Part shown: positions 16,326-25,987 of the stretch, one piece after another
How positions within the stretch are numbered: position 1 is the first letter of the stretch
Layout of the letters: every line of letters begins with the position of its first letter
Assembly (NCBI RefSeq): GCF_900105985.1
Contig: NZ_FNUB01000005.1
Coordinates: 2,976,001 to 3,040,000, forward strand
Source of the DNA: Tenacibaculum sp. MAR_2010_89
Lineage (GTDB): Bacteria; Bacteroidota; Bacteroidia; Flavobacteriales; Flavobacteriaceae
Direction of reading: 5' to 3'
DNA length: 64,000 bases
Program-made: the position numbers and the translations under genes
The notes under the pieces: model-generated
Database searches by the model: none
What the model was told of the DNA's origin: nothing
What the model saw: the letters and a program-made list of their open reading frames with translations, nothing else

Positions 16326-17579
16326 TTATTCAGCCATTATAGCTTCAGCTACTTTTTTATAAGTACCATTTTCAAGTTTCTCTCTAATTGCAGAAAAAGC
16401 TATTATAGTTTCTTCTACATCTTCTACTGTATGACGAGCTGTTGGTATTAATCGTAATATAATCAATCCTTTTGGTATTACTGGATACACTACTATTGAA
16501 CAAAATACTCCATGATTTTCACGTAAATCTTGAACCATAGCCATAGCTTCTGGTATTTCTCCTTTTAAATACACAGGAGTAATACATGTTTGAGTAGTAC
16601 CTAAATCGAAACCAGCGTTACGTAAGCCAGATTGTAATGCATTCGTTATTTTCCATAAGTTCTCTTTCAACTCTGGCATTGTACGAATCATATCTAAACG
16701 TTTTAATGCTCCTTTTACCATTGGCATTGGTAATGATTTTGCAAACATTTGAGATCGCATATTGTATTGAAGATATTGAATTACATCTTTATCTCCTGCA
16801 AAAAATGCACCTATACCCGCCATAGATTTTGCAAATGTTGCAAAATAAACATCAATACCATCTTGTACACCTTGTTCAAAACCAGTACCTCGACCTCCTT
16901 CTCCTAAGGTTCCAAAACCATGAGCATCATCTACTAATAAACGGAAATTATATTTTTCTTTTAAGGCAACTATCTCTGCTAAACGACCTTGTTCTCCTCT
17001 CATTCCAAATACACCTTCAGAAACTAACAAAATTCCTCCTCCAGTCTTTTCTGCCATTTTAGTTGCTCTCATCAAATTCTTTTCGCAACTCTCAATATCA
17101 TTATGTCTATATACAAAACGTTTTCCTGCATGTAAACGAACTCCGTCAATAATACAAGCATGAGTATCCATATCATACACAATAATATCATCTTTTGATA
17201 CTAAAGCATCAATAGCTGAAACCATACCTTGATATCCAAAATTCACTAAATAAGAAGATTCTTTCCCTACAAATTCAGCACACTCTTGCTCTAATTGCTC
17301 ATGATATTTTGTATGCCCAGACATCATACGCGCTCCCATAGGGTATGCCATTCCGTCTTTAGCTGCAGAATCACCATCTACTTTCAATACATCAGGATGA
17401 TTTGCTAAACCTAAATAATCGTTAATACTCCAAGTAATTACTTTTTTTCCATTGAAAGACATTCGGTTTGATATTGGCCCTTCTAATTTAGGAAACACAT
17501 AATATCCTTCTGCAATATCAGCCCATTTTCCTAAAGGTCCTTTATCCCCTTTTATTCTTTCAAATAAATCTTTAATCAT
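16326..17579 (-). CDS. PLP-dependent alpha-oxoamine synthase family enzyme
   Basis: A 417-residue fold-type I PLP enzyme of the alpha-oxoamine synthase group (serine palmitoyltransferase, glycine C-acetyltransferase, KAPA synthase). Seen: WSINDYLGLANHP, GARMMSGHTKYHEQLE, the DDAHGFGTLGEGGRG cofactor region and the lysine in FATFAKSMAGIG that would bind PLP. Such enzymes condense an amino acid with an acyl-CoA with loss of CO2. In Bacteroidota candidates are sphingolipid or sulfonolipid base synthesis; sequence alone does not choose between these. It has its own promoter and terminator and no biotin or threonine-degradation neighbours, which disfavours KAPA synthase and KBL roles. Confidence 0.8.
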   Translation of the reverse strand: MIKDLFERIKGDKGPLGKWADIAEGYYVFPKLEGPISNRMSFNGKKVITWSINDYLGLANHPDVLKVDGDSAAKDGMAYPMGARMMSGHTKYHEQLEQECAEFVGKESSYLVNFGYQGMVSAIDALVSKDDIIVYDMDTHACIIDGVRLHAGKRFVYRHNDIESCEKNLMRATKMAEKTGGGILLVSEGVFGMRGEQGRLAEIVALKEKYNFRLLVDDAHGFGTLGEGGRGTGFEQGVQDGIDVYFATFAKSMAGIGAFFAGDKDVIQYLQYNMRSQMFAKSLPMPMVKGALKRLDMIRTMPELKENLWKITNALQSGLRNAGFDLGTTQTCITPVYLKGEIPEAMAMVQDLRENHGVFCSIVVYPVIPKGLIILRLIPTARHTVEDVEETIIAFSAIREKLENGTYKKVAEAIMAE

Positions 17580-17603
17580 TTTTACCTTTTGTTTTATATG
17601 TTG

Positions 17604-17633
17604 CGAAAGTAAACTTTTTTAAGACCATATCAA
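17604..17633 (-). promoter_or_regulatory. Promoter of the alpha-oxoamine synthase gene
   Basis: Minus strand TTG (17633-17631), 19 bp, then TACTTTCG (17611-17604), one mismatch to TAnnTTTG. It sits 25 bp before the ATG at 17579, inside the 72-bp gap after pyc. Confidence 0.55.
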
Positions 17634-17651
17634 AAAAACTTAACTTATCTC

Positions 17652-20600
17652 TTACTTCAGTTTCACTACTAAATCACTAGCATCAACCAAGGATCCTGCT
17701 TCTAATAGAACTTTATCAATAATACCTGAAGAAATAGCTGTTACTGTTGTTTCCATTTTCATGGCTTCAATAATAAATAACGGCTGATTTTCTTTTACTT
17801 CTTCTCCGTTTTTAACTAATACTGTTGACAATAAACCTTGCAAAGGAGCTCCTATTTGTTTTTCATCTTCTGCATCTGCTTTCACATTTTCTATTTTATC
17901 AACTTTTACGGAATTATCTTTAATAGATACATTTCTCATTTGTCCGTTAATCTTAAAGAAAACATTTATAAAGCCATTCTCATCTGGCTCGCTCTTTTGC
18001 ATTAATGAAATTAACACTTTCTTTCCTGATTCAATATCAACCATAATTTCTTCCCCTACTTCCATTCCAAATAAAAAGTTTTTAGTTGGAATATTCATTA
18101 CGTTACCAAATTTTAAATGGTTGTTATAGGCATCAGTAAACACTTTTGGATACAATTTAAATGATAAGAAATCAGTAATTTCTAACTCTCTTCCCATTCC
18201 TTTTCCAAATTGTCTTTTGAAATCTTTAAATTCTTTTTCAAAATCAATTGGCTCTAAATGTGCGTTTGGCCTATCTGTATACGGTTCTTCATTTTTTAAA
18301 ATGATTTTTTGAAGTTTATCAGGAAAACCACCAACTGGCTGTCCTAAATCTCCTTTAAAAAAACTAATTACAGATTGTGGGAATGAAATAGTATCTCCTC
18401 TTTCCATTACATCTTTAACTGTTAAATCATTACTTATCATATATTGAGCCATATCACCTACCACTTTTGAACTAGGTGTTACTTTTACAATATCTCCAAA
18501 CATTGTATTTACCTCTCCATACATTTTCGTTACCTCTGTAAACTTATCTTCCAACCCTAAAGCAATAGCTTGCCCTTTTAAATTTGAATATTGCCCTCCT
18601 GGAATTTCATGTTCATAAACTTCACCAGTTCCTGATTTTAATCCTGATTCGAAAGGATAGTAATATCCTCTTACTGCTTCCCAATAGTTCGAGTACTCTG
18701 ATAATTTCTCGGTGTTTAAAAGATTTTCTCTTTCATTAAATCGTAACATTTCAACCATTGAGTTAAAATTTGGTTGTGATGTTAATCCAGACAATCCTCC
18801 TAATGCTACATCAACAACATCTACACCAGCTTCTATAGCCTTTAAATACGTTGCAGATTGAACCGAAGATGTATCGTGAGTATGTAAATGGATAGGAATA
18901 TTAATTTCTGATTTTAATGCACTTATTAATTCATATGCTGCTTGTGGCTTTAATAACCCAGCCATATCTTTTACTCCTAAAATATGTGCTCCTGCGTTTT
19001 CTATATCTTTTGCTAATTGCAAGTAATATTTTAAATCATACTTAGTTTTATTTGGATTCAAAATATCCCCAGTATAACAAATAGAAGCTTCTGCTAATCC
19101 ATTGGTTCTATTTCTTACATGTTTAATACATGGTTCTATAGATTTCATCCAGTTTAATGAATCAAAAATTCTAAAAACATCTACTCCAGTTTCCCATGAT
19201 TTTTCTACAAATTTTTCAACTAAATTATCTGGATACGCTGTATATCCAACTCCATTAGACCCTCTAATTAACATTTGTAATAAAACATTAGGCATTGCTT
19301 TTCTTAATAATGCTAATCGTTCCCATGGATTTTCCTGTAAAAATCGTAAACAAACATCAAAAGTTGCACCTCCCCATACTTCCATACTAAATATCTCTGG
19401 ATGATTCTTTGCATATCCTTCAGCTACTTTTAGCATATCTGTAGTTCTCATTCGTGTTGCCAACAAACTTTGATGTGCATCACGCATAGTTGTATCTGTA
19501 AAATGAATTTTCTTTTCATTCTTTAACCACTGTGCAAACTTTTCAGGTCCCAGCTCAGTTAATAAATCTTTGGTTCCTTTCGCATAATTTTCTGTTTTTG
19601 AAAACTTAGGAACCTTAGGTACAGTAAACTGATGACTTTTATTTATTTTTTTAACATCTGGGTTTCCATTTACAATTACCTCTCCTAAAAAATTAATGAG
19701 CTTATTAGCTCTGTTTTTAGGTTCTTTAAATTCAAATAGTTTAGGTTCATTTTTTATAAAATTAACTGTAACCTCTCCTTTTCTAAATGTTTCGTGATGT
19801 AATATATTTTCAAGAAAAGCTATATTTGTTTTTACACCTCTTACTCTAAACTCGACTAAAGCTCTTAACATCTTCCTACAAGCACCATCTAATGTTCTAC
19901 TTCTTGCAGAAACTTTCACTAACATAGAATCAAAGAATGGCGATATTTTCACCCCTTGATATATACTTCCAGCATCTAATCTAATTCCAAATCCAGATGC
20001 ACTTCTATACGTTGAAACTGTTCCATAATCTGGTTTGAAATCATTTGCAGGGTCTTCCGTTGTAACTCTACATTGTAATGCATATCCTGTAATTACAATT
20101 GACTCTTGACTTGGGATTTTTATTTGTTTATCTGCTAATTTATAACCTCCAGCTATAAACAGTTGCGTTTTCACTAAATCAATATTCGTTACCATTTCAG
20201 TAACAGTATGCTCTACCTGAATACGTGGATTTACTTCTATAAAATATACACTACCATCGTCATCTACCAAAAATTCAACAGTACCTATATTGTTATAGTT
20301 TACTGCTTTACAAATATCAATAGCATAAGTATATAAATCATTTTTAATTTTATCTGTTAAACCAAATGAAGGGGCAAATTCTATAACTTTTTGGTACCGT
20401 CTTTGAACAGAGCAATCTCTTTCATATAAATGCACAATGTTTCCATAAGTATCTGCAACTATTTGGATTTCTATATGCTTTGGGTTTTCAACATATTTTT
20501 CCAAGAAAACAGTATCATCTCCAAAAGCATTTAATGATTCTCTTCTTGCCTCTGGAAAAGATTTTTTCAACTCTTCATCACTTCTAATAACACGCATACC

Positions 20601-21104
20601 TCTACCTCCACCTCCAGAAGCTGCTTTTAACATAATTGGATATCCAATTTTTTTTGCTTCAGATAAAGCTATATCAATTGAGTTTAAATCTTCTTGACTG
20701 CTTTGAATAATTGGCACATTATTAGCAACTGCAACTTCTTTTGCTGTGATTTTATCTCCTAAAGCTTTTAATACCGACACTTTTGGTCCAATGAAAATAA
20801 TTCCATTCTCTTCACATTTCTGGGCAAATTCAGCATTTTCAGATAAAAAACCATATCCAGGATGAATAGCATCTACATTATTTTCTACAGCTACTTTAAT
20901 AATAGCCTCAATATCTAAATAAGGCTTTAAGGGCTCATTATCTTCACCTATTTGATAACATTCATCTGCCTTATAACGGTGTAAAGAATACCTATCTTCA
21001 TAAGTATAAATACCAACAGTTTTTATTCCTACCTCAACGCAGGCTCTAAATACTCTAATAGCTATTTCTCCCCTGTTAGCTACTAGTACTTTTTGAATTT
21101 TCAT
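17652..21104 (-). CDS. pyc: Pyruvate carboxylase
   Basis: A 1150-residue single-chain pyruvate carboxylase, the usual length. Residues 1-450 are biotin carboxylase (VLVANRGEIAIRVFRA at the start, GGGGRGMR glycine loop, VEFLVDDDGSVYFIEVNPRIQVEHT region). Residues about 530-800 are the carboxyltransferase TIM barrel (FTDTTMRDAHQSLLATRMRT, HTHDTSS), then the PYC_OADA tetramer part, and a C-terminal biotinyl domain with the biotin lysine in EAMKMET. It makes oxaloacetate from pyruvate, ATP and bicarbonate to refill the TCA cycle, in the cytoplasm. Monocistronic by spacing. All catalytic blocks are present. Confidence 0.97.
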   Translation of the reverse strand: MKIQKVLVANRGEIAIRVFRACVEVGIKTVGIYTYEDRYSLHRYKADECYQIGEDNEPLKPYLDIEAIIKVAVENNVDAIHPGYGFLSENAEFAQKCEENGIIFIGPKVSVLKALGDKITAKEVAVANNVPIIQSSQEDLNSIDIALSEAKKIGYPIMLKAASGGGGRGMRVIRSDEELKKSFPEARRESLNAFGDDTVFLEKYVENPKHIEIQIVADTYGNIVHLYERDCSVQRRYQKVIEFAPSFGLTDKIKNDLYTYAIDICKAVNYNNIGTVEFLVDDDGSVYFIEVNPRIQVEHTVTEMVTNIDLVKTQLFIAGGYKLADKQIKIPSQESIVITGYALQCRVTTEDPANDFKPDYGTVSTYRSASGFGIRLDAGSIYQGVKISPFFDSMLVKVSARSRTLDGACRKMLRALVEFRVRGVKTNIAFLENILHHETFRKGEVTVNFIKNEPKLFEFKEPKNRANKLINFLGEVIVNGNPDVKKINKSHQFTVPKVPKFSKTENYAKGTKDLLTELGPEKFAQWLKNEKKIHFTDTTMRDAHQSLLATRMRTTDMLKVAEGYAKNHPEIFSMEVWGGATFDVCLRFLQENPWERLALLRKAMPNVLLQMLIRGSNGVGYTAYPDNLVEKFVEKSWETGVDVFRIFDSLNWMKSIEPCIKHVRNRTNGLAEASICYTGDILNPNKTKYDLKYYLQLAKDIENAGAHILGVKDMAGLLKPQAAYELISALKSEINIPIHLHTHDTSSVQSATYLKAIEAGVDVVDVALGGLSGLTSQPNFNSMVEMLRFNERENLLNTEKLSEYSNYWEAVRGYYYPFESGLKSGTGEVYEHEIPGGQYSNLKGQAIALGLEDKFTEVTKMYGEVNTMFGDIVKVTPSSKVVGDMAQYMISNDLTVKDVMERGDTISFPQSVISFFKGDLGQPVGGFPDKLQKIILKNEEPYTDRPNAHLEPIDFEKEFKDFKRQFGKGMGRELEITDFLSFKLYPKVFTDAYNNHLKFGNVMNIPTKNFLFGMEVGEEIMVDIESGKKVLISLMQKSEPDENGFINVFFKINGQMRNVSIKDNSVKVDKIENVKADAEDEKQIGAPLQGLLSTVLVKNGEEVKENQPLFIIEAMKMETTVTAISSGIIDKVLLEAGSLVDASDLVVKLK

Positions 21105-21156
21105 TGTGCTTTGTGTTTGTTAATGTGTTTGTTAGCGTGTTTTATAAATTGCTCTC

Positions 21157-21164
21157 CAAATTTA
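21157..21164 (-). promoter_or_regulatory. Promoter -7 box of pyc
   Basis: Minus strand TAAATTTG, a match to TAnnTTTG, 53 bp before the pyc ATG at 21104. No TTG at 17-23 bp upstream. Confidence 0.45.
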
Positions 21165-21349
21165 GTTTTTAATTTACATTTTTATAAGTAAAATCGATAT
21201 TTTACTTATAAAAAAACATTAATTTAACACATTATCAAAATAAGTGTAATAAAAAACTACTTTATCATTTTTTTATTAAATAATTATCAATTTAACAATT
21301 AAAATCAGATACTATTTTAACAATCTTCCCAAATTCTTTTTTACACAAA

Positions 21350-21379
21350 AAAAAGGAAGCTTGATTAAGCTTCCTTTTT
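21350..21379 (-). terminator. Intrinsic terminator after the molybdenum hydroxylase operon
   Basis: Thirteen-base arms (AAAAAGGAAGCTT and its complement) around a 4-nt loop with flanking A/T runs, 8 bp after the stop of the gene ending at 21387. Confidence 0.85.
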
Positions 21380-21386
21380 AAATATT

Positions 21387-23546
21387 CTATCCTAGAACTT
21401 TTCTTTTTTCTCCAACTTCATCTATAAATGGTTGTTTATATAATCTGGTATTTAATGCTCTATAAATCGCATTAGAAACCGCACCTCCAGCCGGAGGTAA
21501 CCCAGGCTCTCCCAATCCAGTTGGAGACAACTCATTTTGAACAAAATGCACTTCTACTTTTGGCGTTTCATTCATTCTTATTAAACGATAAGTATCGAAG
21601 TTTTTATTTGATGGTTTTCCATTTTCAAAAGTCAAATTTCCATACATAGCATGTCCAATTCCATCTATAACTCCTCCTTGAATTTGGTTAATTGCTCCTG
21701 TTGGGTTTACAATTATACCACAATCTACAGCTGCAACAACTTTAGTAACAACAGGCACACCATTTTTCAGCTCTACTTCTGCCAATTCTGCTACATGGGT
21801 ATTATGGCTATAATAAGCCGAAAAACCTTGAAAAACACCTTCTTTAGACTTTCCCCAACCACCTTTTTCAGCAGCTAATTTAATCGTGTTCTCCATCCTT
21901 TCTCCAGAATACTCTATTTTTTCATCTGCATTATCTTTTACATTCTGCAATAGTTCAATTCTTAACTGAACTGGATCTTTCCCCATTTCTTGTGCTAATT
22001 CATCGAAAAAACTTTGTTCTGCAAATGCTAAAAAGTTAGTGTAAGGAGCCCTCCATGCACCTGTAGTAATATTACTTTTATAATTACCACTAGACACTTT
22101 ATAATTTGAAATACACCCTGCAGGAAAAAAATGTGGAATTAATCCATACATATTACTGTTTATCGCTGCTTCTTTTAAATGATATCCAGTAATTTCTCCA
22201 TCCTTTAAAGAAGCTGAAATTCTATATTTTATTGCTGGTCGATAAATACCATCTGTCATATCATCTTCTCTAGAAAAAATAACCTTTACAGGTTTTTTAG
22301 CCAAACTAGAAACTTCAGCAGCCTCTAAAGCAAAATCTCCATATAAGCGACGTCCAAATCCACCCCCCATTCTTGTCATTTCTAATTCAATTTCCTCTTC
22401 TTTTCTTTTTAGTAAATTAGCAACTCTTCCTGCCGTCCATTGTGGAGTTTGAATTGGCCCTACTAAATGTACTTTTTCATCAGTTACATCTGCATAAAAA
22501 TTCATTGGTTCTAAACAATTATGGGGCAAAAAAGGAGAATGATAAGTTCTTTCTATTACTTTATCAGCCTCTGAAAAAGCTTTTTTAACATTCCCATCTT
22601 CTCTACGAACATCTAACTTTTCATTATCAAGAATTCCATTTAAAATCTTATCATGTTCTAAAGTGCTTTCTAACTCTCCAGCATCTTTCCAAACAGCTTT
22701 AATTGCTTTTTTTCCTTTCATTGCTGCCCAAGTATTTTTACCCAAAACTGCAACTTTATCACCAAACCTTAAAACTTCAAGTACTCCTGTTACTTTTTTT
22801 GCTTCACTGTCATCAAAACTTTCTAATTTTTGACCAAAAGCAGGTGGACGCAAAACTGATGCATATAACATATTTTCAGCTTTATAATCTAATCCGAAAA
22901 GTGGTTTCCCTGTTGTGATCTTATCTAAGTCTACATTTACAGCATCAGTACCTATAATTGTATATTCAGAAGGTTTCTTTAATTCTACTTTTTCAGGTAC
23001 TTCCAATAGAGCTGCTTCTTTAACAACCTCTCCATAACCTATAGTTTCTCCTTTATCATTTGTAATAATTCCTTTAGATGCTTTACAAGTAGAAGAATCA
23101 ACTCCCCACTTTGTAGCAGCTGCATTTATTAACATCTGTTTTGTAGTAGCTCCTGTTTGTCGTAAAGCATCCCAACCTTTACGTATAGATTGGCTCCCGC
23201 CTGCTACTTGGCGTGTATATTCCTTTTTATTATATTTTGCTTGAACTACATGTACTTTATCCCACTCAACATCTAATTCCTCTGCAATAATCATTGGCAT
23301 TGATGTTTTTACACCCTGGCCTATTTCTGGATTAGGAGAATAGATTGTGACATAACCATTATCTGATATTTTTATAAATGCATTAAAGTCATTAAAATTT
23401 AGATTTTCTATATCAATAGAAGGCTTTACATTTGGTTTACACGCTGTAAATAAATTAAAGCCTATCATAATCCCTCCACTTGCTAAAGCAGATGTTCTTA
23501 AAAAATTCCTTCTACTAAATGTTAGTTTATTTTCTTTTGAGTTCAT
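21387..23546 (-). CDS. Molybdopterin-binding subunit of xanthine dehydrogenase/IorB-type hydroxylase
   Basis: A 719-residue large subunit of the molybdenum hydroxylase family, closest by layout to isoquinoline 1-oxidoreductase beta subunit. A twin-arginine signal (SRRNFLRTSALASGG) with a following hydrophobic stretch and a Cys (FTAC) points to Tat export, possibly as a lipoprotein. Cofactor regions: GGSQSIRKGWDALRQTGAT, MGGGFGRRLYGDF, WRAPYTN and the active-site Glu in GEPGLPPAGGA. It follows the 2Fe-2S subunit by 11 bp. The usual third partner (cytochrome c or FAD subunit) and MoCo-insertion genes are absent here. Substrate is unknown; an aldehyde or N-heterocycle is likely from the family. 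Confidence 0.88.
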   Translation of the reverse strand: MNSKENKLTFSRRNFLRTSALASGGIMIGFNLFTACKPNVKPSIDIENLNFNDFNAFIKISDNGYVTIYSPNPEIGQGVKTSMPMIIAEELDVEWDKVHVVQAKYNKKEYTRQVAGGSQSIRKGWDALRQTGATTKQMLINAAATKWGVDSSTCKASKGIITNDKGETIGYGEVVKEAALLEVPEKVELKKPSEYTIIGTDAVNVDLDKITTGKPLFGLDYKAENMLYASVLRPPAFGQKLESFDDSEAKKVTGVLEVLRFGDKVAVLGKNTWAAMKGKKAIKAVWKDAGELESTLEHDKILNGILDNEKLDVRREDGNVKKAFSEADKVIERTYHSPFLPHNCLEPMNFYADVTDEKVHLVGPIQTPQWTAGRVANLLKRKEEEIELEMTRMGGGFGRRLYGDFALEAAEVSSLAKKPVKVIFSREDDMTDGIYRPAIKYRISASLKDGEITGYHLKEAAINSNMYGLIPHFFPAGCISNYKVSSGNYKSNITTGAWRAPYTNFLAFAEQSFFDELAQEMGKDPVQLRIELLQNVKDNADEKIEYSGERMENTIKLAAEKGGWGKSKEGVFQGFSAYYSHNTHVAELAEVELKNGVPVVTKVVAAVDCGIIVNPTGAINQIQGGVIDGIGHAMYGNLTFENGKPSNKNFDTYRLIRMNETPKVEVHFVQNELSPTGLGEPGLPPAGGAVSNAIYRALNTRLYKQPFIDEVGEKRKVLG

Positions 23547-23557
23547 CTTGGTAGTAT

Positions 23558-24019
23558 TTATGACATTTTTTCTGCTGCTATAGCAATTGCTTTTTCTATT
23601 CTATTGTAAGAAGCACACCTGCAAATATTTCCATGCATTGCTTCGCGAATTTCTTGTGTATTGGGGCTTGGGTTTTCTTTTAAAAAAGAAGCGGCTGTCA
23701 TTATTTGACCTGCTTGACAATAACCACACTGAGGTACATCAACTTCTTTCCATGCATTTTGCAAAGGATGAGTTCCTTCTTTAGAAAGCCCTTCAATAGT
23801 TGTTATCTCTTCTTTATCTATAGCAGAAACTTGTAATTGACAACTTCTCATAGCTTTGCCATCAACATGAATTGTACAAGCGCCACATTGAGCTATTCCA
23901 CAACCAAATTTGGTTCCTACCATATTTAATTCATCACGCAATATCCAGAGTAAAGGTGTATCAGAATCGGCTGTAACAGTAACCAATTCTTCATTAATTT
24001 TTAGAGTATAAGTTGGCAT
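23558..24019 (-). CDS. (2Fe-2S)-binding subunit of molybdenum hydroxylase (IorA-type)
   Basis: A 153-residue small subunit with two iron-sulfur clusters. The N-terminal plant-type ferredoxin domain binds through CGIAQCGACTIHVDG and a later Cys (MRSC); the C-terminal helical domain through CGYCQAGQ and ICRCASYNRI. It passes electrons from the molybdenum site of the partner encoded 11 bp downstream. It carries no signal peptide, so co-export with the Tat-tagged large subunit is expected, as in other such pairs. First gene of the two-gene operon. Confidence 0.92.
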   Translation of the reverse strand: MPTYTLKINEELVTVTADSDTPLLWILRDELNMVGTKFGCGIAQCGACTIHVDGKAMRSCQLQVSAIDKEEITTIEGLSKEGTHPLQNAWKEVDVPQCGYCQAGQIMTAASFLKENPSPNTQEIREAMHGNICRCASYNRIEKAIAIAAEKMS

Positions 24020-24160
24020 TTTTAAGTAGTTTTTGTTTCGTTGAGTGTAAGTTACAAAAAAATTGCTGTTTTATATTTAAATGCATAATTTTAAGAAAAC
24101 TTTAATCTACTTATATAAATAATATCTTTTTTTACAAGAAGCTAGTACTATTATAAGTTA

Positions 24161-24168
24161 TAAATTTG
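24161..24168 (+). promoter_or_regulatory. Promoter -7 box of the MscS gene
   Basis: TAAATTTG matches TAnnTTTG and ends 18 bp before ATG 24187. The TTG at 24166-24168, which could be mistaken for a start codon, is part of this box. Confidence 0.55.
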
Positions 24169-24186
24169 CAACTTACTTTTATTATC

Positions 24187-25425
24187 ATGAGTTTAAACAA
24201 GCATTTATTTTATAATTATTTACAGGAACTTGGTTTTTCAATTAATACTTCTAAATACTTAAATCTATTTATTTTACTAATTTTATTTTTAATTGCTATT
24301 TATGTTATTGATATAATTACCAGAAAAGTATTTCAAAGTATTTCAGTTCGAATTGCTAAAACATCAAAAACAAATTTTGATGATATATTATTAGCTAACA
24401 AGCTTCCTACTAATATTGCACATCTTATTCCTGTCTTTTTATTTTTTGAATTGATTCCTATTCTTTTTTATGATTTTGAATACATCAGAAACCTAATTAT
24501 TAAATCTGTTCAAATAATTAGTATCGTTTTAGTTATTAAAATTGTTAGAAGTATTTTAAACTCTATAAAAGATTACTTAAAAACATTACCAAAATTTAAA
24601 GACAAACCAATTGATAGTTACATACAAGTATTTATGATATTTGCTTGGTTTAGTGGTTTCATTTTGTCTTTTGCTATTATAACCAATCAGTCTATTTTAG
24701 CCTTTTTTACAGCTCTAGGTGCCGCTTCTGCAATTATAATATTAATTTTCAAAGACACTATTTTGGGGTTTGTTGCCAGCATTCAAGTTTCTGTAAACGA
24801 TATGGTTCGAATTGGCGATTGGATTACTTTTGAAAAATTTGGAGCAGATGGTGATGTTATAGAAATTTCACTTGCCACAGTAAAGGTTCAAAATTTTGAC
24901 AAAACAATTACTACAATTCCTACATATGCCTTAATTTCTGACTCTTTCAAAAACTGGAGAGGAATGGTAAACTCTCAAGGAAGAAGGATTAAAAGAGCTT
25001 TAAACATTAAAATAAACAGTATTAAACACTTGTCGAATGAAGATATCGATAAATTAAAATCTGTTCAATTGATTGAAGAGTATTTAACTATGCGTCAAAA
25101 AAAGATTAACAACTTTAATAAAGAATACAATATTAATAAAGGCCTTCTTTTAAACGGACGTAATTTAACTAATATTGGTGTTTTTAGAAAATACGCTCAA
25201 ACCTATATTGAAATGCATCCCGCTATCAACAATGATATGATGATTATGGTTAGACAGTTAGCACCTACTTCTCAAGGTTTACCTTTAGAAATATATGCTT
25301 TTAGTGCTGATAAAAACTGGAAGAACTACGAATATATTGTATCCGATATTTTTGATCATTTACTGGCTTCAATTAAACATTTTGATTTAGAAATATTTGA
25401 ATTACCAACAAACACAAACTTTTAG
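24187..25425 (+). CDS. MscS-family mechanosensitive channel
   Basis: A 412-residue inner-membrane protein with three to four N-terminal helices (LNLFILLILFLIAIYVIDI, IIKSVQIISIVLVIKIV, VFMIFAWFSGFILSFAI) and the pore-lining helix ALGAASAIIILIFKDTILGFVAS cut here only for length: A-L-G-A-A-S-A then the IFKDTILGF bend. The beta domain follows (VRIGDWITFEKFGADGDVIEISLATVKVQNFDKTITTIPT region) and then a cytoplasmic alpha-beta part. It resembles YbdG-type members. It opens under membrane tension to release osmolytes. ATG 24187 is chosen over an upstream TTG inside the promoter box. It ends one base from the convergent gene at 25427 with no terminator between. Confidence 0.9.
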   Translation: MSLNKHLFYNYLQELGFSINTSKYLNLFILLILFLIAIYVIDIITRKVFQSISVRIAKTSKTNFDDILLANKLPTNIAHLIPVFLFFELIPILFYDFEYIRNLIIKSVQIISIVLVIKIVRSILNSIKDYLKTLPKFKDKPIDSYIQVFMIFAWFSGFILSFAIITNQSILAFFTALGAASAIIILIFKDTILGFVASIQVSVNDMVRIGDWITFEKFGADGDVIEISLATVKVQNFDKTITTIPTYALISDSFKNWRGMVNSQGRRIKRALNIKINSIKHLSNEDIDKLKSVQLIEEYLTMRQKKINNFNKEYNINKGLLLNGRNLTNIGVFRKYAQTYIEMHPAINNDMMIMVRQLAPTSQGLPLEIYAFSADKNWKNYEYIVSDIFDHLLASIKHFDLEIFELPTNTNF

Positions 25426-25426
25426 G

Positions 25427-25903
25427 TTATAAGTCAAGTTCTATTAGTTTCTCATTGTAATCAAATTGTAGATCTTCATGTAACTTATCAATACCTTTAC
25501 GTATTAACCTTACTTGAGTTATCAGTACATTTTGTATGCGAGGACTCTTCTTTATCGACGGTTTAACATTTTTTAGCTGTAAACAGAAGTACAATAATAA
25601 CTCAATTTCTGTTTCTTTATTTTTTGAATACCGAATATACCTCTTTGTTGTTGTAAGTATTTTCCGAACACTTTTTCTTATATAAAAATAACTCTTTGTA
25701 TTAACCTCACTAAACAAAACATCTATTTCCTTTTTCACAGTTTCTCTATACTGTTCTTCATTATGCGCCTCAAACAACAAATAAGTTAACAACTCTTTAT
25801 TTTCTTTTTTAAACCTAATTAACTTTAAGCATAACTCTAATAATTCTTTAGAATTCTGATGCTCCAACTCATCCTTTAAAACTTTAATTGTAGCTGTTTT
25901 CAT
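25427..25903 (-). CDS. Conserved hypothetical helical protein
   Basis: A 158-residue, mostly helical, highly charged protein (many Lys, Glu, Leu), without signal peptide or membrane helix. Helical repeats such as ELLELCLKLIRFKKENKELLTYLLFE would fit an alpha-solenoid. It may be the family labelled DUF6155 in flavobacteria; I am not certain. It is transcribed towards mscS, stop codons one base apart, and is separated from fabV downstream only by about 80 bp including a terminator on the fabV side. No function can be assigned. Confidence 0.6.
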   Translation of the reverse strand: MKTATIKVLKDELEHQNSKELLELCLKLIRFKKENKELLTYLLFEAHNEEQYRETVKKEIDVLFSEVNTKSYFYIRKSVRKILTTTKRYIRYSKNKETEIELLLYFCLQLKNVKPSIKKSPRIQNVLITQVRLIRKGIDKLHEDLQFDYNEKLIELDL

Positions 25904-25933
25904 ACATTATTAATCTATGGATGGAATATAAAT

Positions 25934-25968
25934 AAAAACCTCATAGATTCAGAATCTATGAGGTTTTT
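25934..25968 (-). terminator. Intrinsic terminator after fabV
   Basis: Nearly perfect palindrome with 17-base arms (AAAAACCTCATAGATTC and complement) and one central base, T-run on the minus strand; 20 bp after the fabV stop. Confidence 0.85.
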
Positions 25969-25987
25969 ATTTATCTATATTTTTTAT

